Part shown: positions 33,558 to 34,471 of the stretch, one piece after another
Position numbering within the stretch: position 1 is the stretch's first letter
Layout: each line of letters begins with the position of its first letter
Assembly: GCA_009787385.1 (NCBI GenBank)
Contig: WRGC01000018.1
Location: 1 to 34,471 of the forward strand
Source of the DNA: Bacillota bacterium
GTDB lineage: Bacteria; Bacillota; Clostridia; Christensenellales; Pumilibacteraceae
Direction: 5' to 3'
DNA: 34,471 nucleotides
Notes under the pieces: generated by a model
The model's database searches: none
Seen by the model: the letters and a program-made list of their open reading frames with translations, nothing else
What the model was told of the DNA's origin: nothing
Position numbers and translations under genes: made by a program

Positions 33558-34471
33558 ATGACAAATAATTTTGATAATGGTGTTGAATGGATTGATAATA
33601 GGTATGGAATTAGTAGATTTTCAAATTGTGTAAATAATGACAGTTCAAAATTAGATTGCAATAATGTATGCAATAGTTGCAATTTTTCTAGTTGTAGTTG
33701 TGGACCAACAGGACCTACAGGGCCAATGGGTCCAGCTGGTCCTAGAGGTTGTGATGGTATAATAGGACCAGTAGGACCTGCTGGTCAAAGGGGAGCTACT
33801 GGAGCTACAGGTCCAATGGGTCCTATAGGACAAAGAGGAGTTACAGGTCCCACTGGAGCAATGGGACCTGCTGGACCAAGGGGTAGTACTGGGGCAACAG
33901 GTGCTACTGGAGCTACAGGGATTGGACTTCAAGGTATCCCGGGACCAACAGGAGCTACAGGACCACAAGGTATACAGGGATTGCAAGGACTTCAAGGACC
34001 AATAGGAGCTACAGGTCCTGCAGGAATTCAAGGTATACCTGGTATCCCGGGACCAACAGGAGCTATTGGACCTCAAGGAATTCAGGGATTGCAAGGTCTT
34101 CAAGGACCAATAGGTGTTACAGGACCACAAGGCATTCAAGGACCGACGGGAGCAGATGGAGTAACAGGACCAACAGGACCGACGGGAGCAGACGGAGTAA
34201 CAGGACCGACAGGACCGACTGGGGCAGATGGAGTAACGGGACCAACAGGACCAACAGGGACAGACGGAGCAACAGGCCCAACAGGACCGACTGGAGCAGA
34301 TGGAGCAACAGGTCCAACAGGCCCAACAGGACCGACGGGAGCAGACGGAGCAACGGGACCAACAGGACCGACAGGACCGACTGGAGCAGATGGAGCAACA
34401 GGTCCAACAGGCCCAACAGGACCGACGGGAGCAGACGGAGCAACGGGACCAACAGGACCGACAGGACCGAC
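33558..34471 (+). CDS. Collagen-like Gly-X-Y repeat protein, 3' end outside the window
   Basis: A partial protein, at least 304 residues, open to the window edge. Residues 1-48 are a short N-terminal region with six Cys ([18 protein letters not shown]) and no signal peptide. From residue 49 (33702) an uninterrupted run of Gly-X-Y triplets follows: [13 protein letters not shown], then a GLQGIPGPT section, then [12 protein letters not shown] units. Such proteins form trimeric triple helices; Firmicutes examples include BclA of exosporium, but the location here is not known. AAGGAG (33547-33552) gives the ribosome binding site at ATG 33558. The GC-rich sequence is unlike its AT-rich neighbours, a consequence of Gly/Pro/Ala codons. 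The tail units (34140 on) are nearly identical and may vary in number. Confidence 0.88.
   Translation, partial: MTNNFDNGVEWIDNRYGISRFSNCVNNDSSKLDCNNVCNSCNFSSCSCGPTGPTGPMGPAGPRGCDGIIGPVGPAGQRGATGATGPMGPIGQRGVTGPTGAMGPAGPRGSTGATGATGATGIGLQGIPGPTGATGPQGIQGLQGLQGPIGATGPAGIQGIPGIPGPTGAIGPQGIQGLQGLQGPIGVTGPQGIQGPTGADGVTGPTGPTGADGVTGPTGPTGADGVTGPTGPTGTDGATGPTGPTGADGATGPTGPTGPTGADGATGPTGPTGPTGADGATGPTGPTGPTGADGATGPTGPTGP
34140..34471 (+). repeat. Near-identical tandem repeats in the collagen region
   Basis: GADG(V/A)TGPTGPT units of 36 or 45 bases recur to the window edge with a high level of DNA identity. Length changes and assembly collapse are both possible here. Confidence 0.85.

Noticed and set aside
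33651..34452. Minus-strand Ser/Cys- or Leu-rich open frames opposite the collagen gene
   Set aside because: They are shadows of Gly-X-Y codons and lack any ribosome binding site.
33702..34471. Possible CRISPR or minisatellite outside a gene
   Set aside because: The tract is an uninterrupted Gly-X-Y reading frame after a normal start and ribosome binding site.

Overview
This window looks like a chromosomal segment of an AT-rich, Gram-positive-type bacterium, most likely an uncultured Clostridia-like member of the Bacillota. The evidence is the ruvB-queA-tgt gene order, an AsnRS next to an archaeal-type AspRS, AGGAG-type ribosome binding sites beside leaderless extended -10 starts, a lipobox protein, membrane-anchored InlB-repeat surface proteins and a collagen-like protein. 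TGA is used as a stop (for example at 2097, 23819 and 25128), so the code is standard and this is not a Mycoplasma. Species cannot be assigned from the sequence alone. No rRNA, tRNA or CRISPR array was seen.

Layout. 1-2380: accessory genes (a DUF4268/PD-(D/E)XK-like protein, a small unknown, a DUF4177-like protein); the first two are driven by near-identical copies of one promoter. 2381-5816: a frameshifted lipoprotein with a MACPF (perforin-like) domain and InlB-type repeats. 6263-9709: a tight five-gene unit of unknown function (helical protein, coiled-coil protein, two paralogues sharing an N-terminal domain, and a SprT-like zinc metalloprotease). 9888-13426: ruvB, queA, tgt. 13855-17454: two tandem-duplicated InlB-repeat surface proteins. 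17565-19007: an OLD/PtuA-like AAA ATPase. 19127-22980: asnS, archaeal-type aspS, rsmH. 23051-25130: a bitopic membrane protein and a family 2 glycosyltransferase. 25477-33243: a restriction-modification locus. 33558-end: a collagen-like protein cut by the window edge.

The standout is the restriction-modification locus. A PLD-nuclease/helicase fusion is followed by an Eco57I-type adenine methyltransferase whose C-terminal target-recognition domain (TRD) lies in an invertible cassette. A second, silent TRD lies tail-to-tail on the opposite strand. The two are bounded by about 40-bp inverted repeats (31405-31445 and 32569-32608), and a Hin-type serine recombinase gene begins 32 bases beyond the right repeat. 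A second, perfect 38-bp inverted pair (31691-31728 and 32334-32371) lies at the same place inside both TRDs, so half-TRD shuffling and up to four specificities are possible. In the sequenced copy the methyltransferase is separated from its TRD by one missing base, best placed in an A5 tract (31385-31389). This is either an OFF state, a mutation or a sequencing error.

The housekeeping genes act in Holliday-junction branch migration (ruvB), queuosine synthesis (tgt and queA), Asn/Asp tRNA charging and 16S rRNA methylation (rsmH). The accessory genes are surface display, a possible pore-forming lipoprotein and phage defence with variable specificity.
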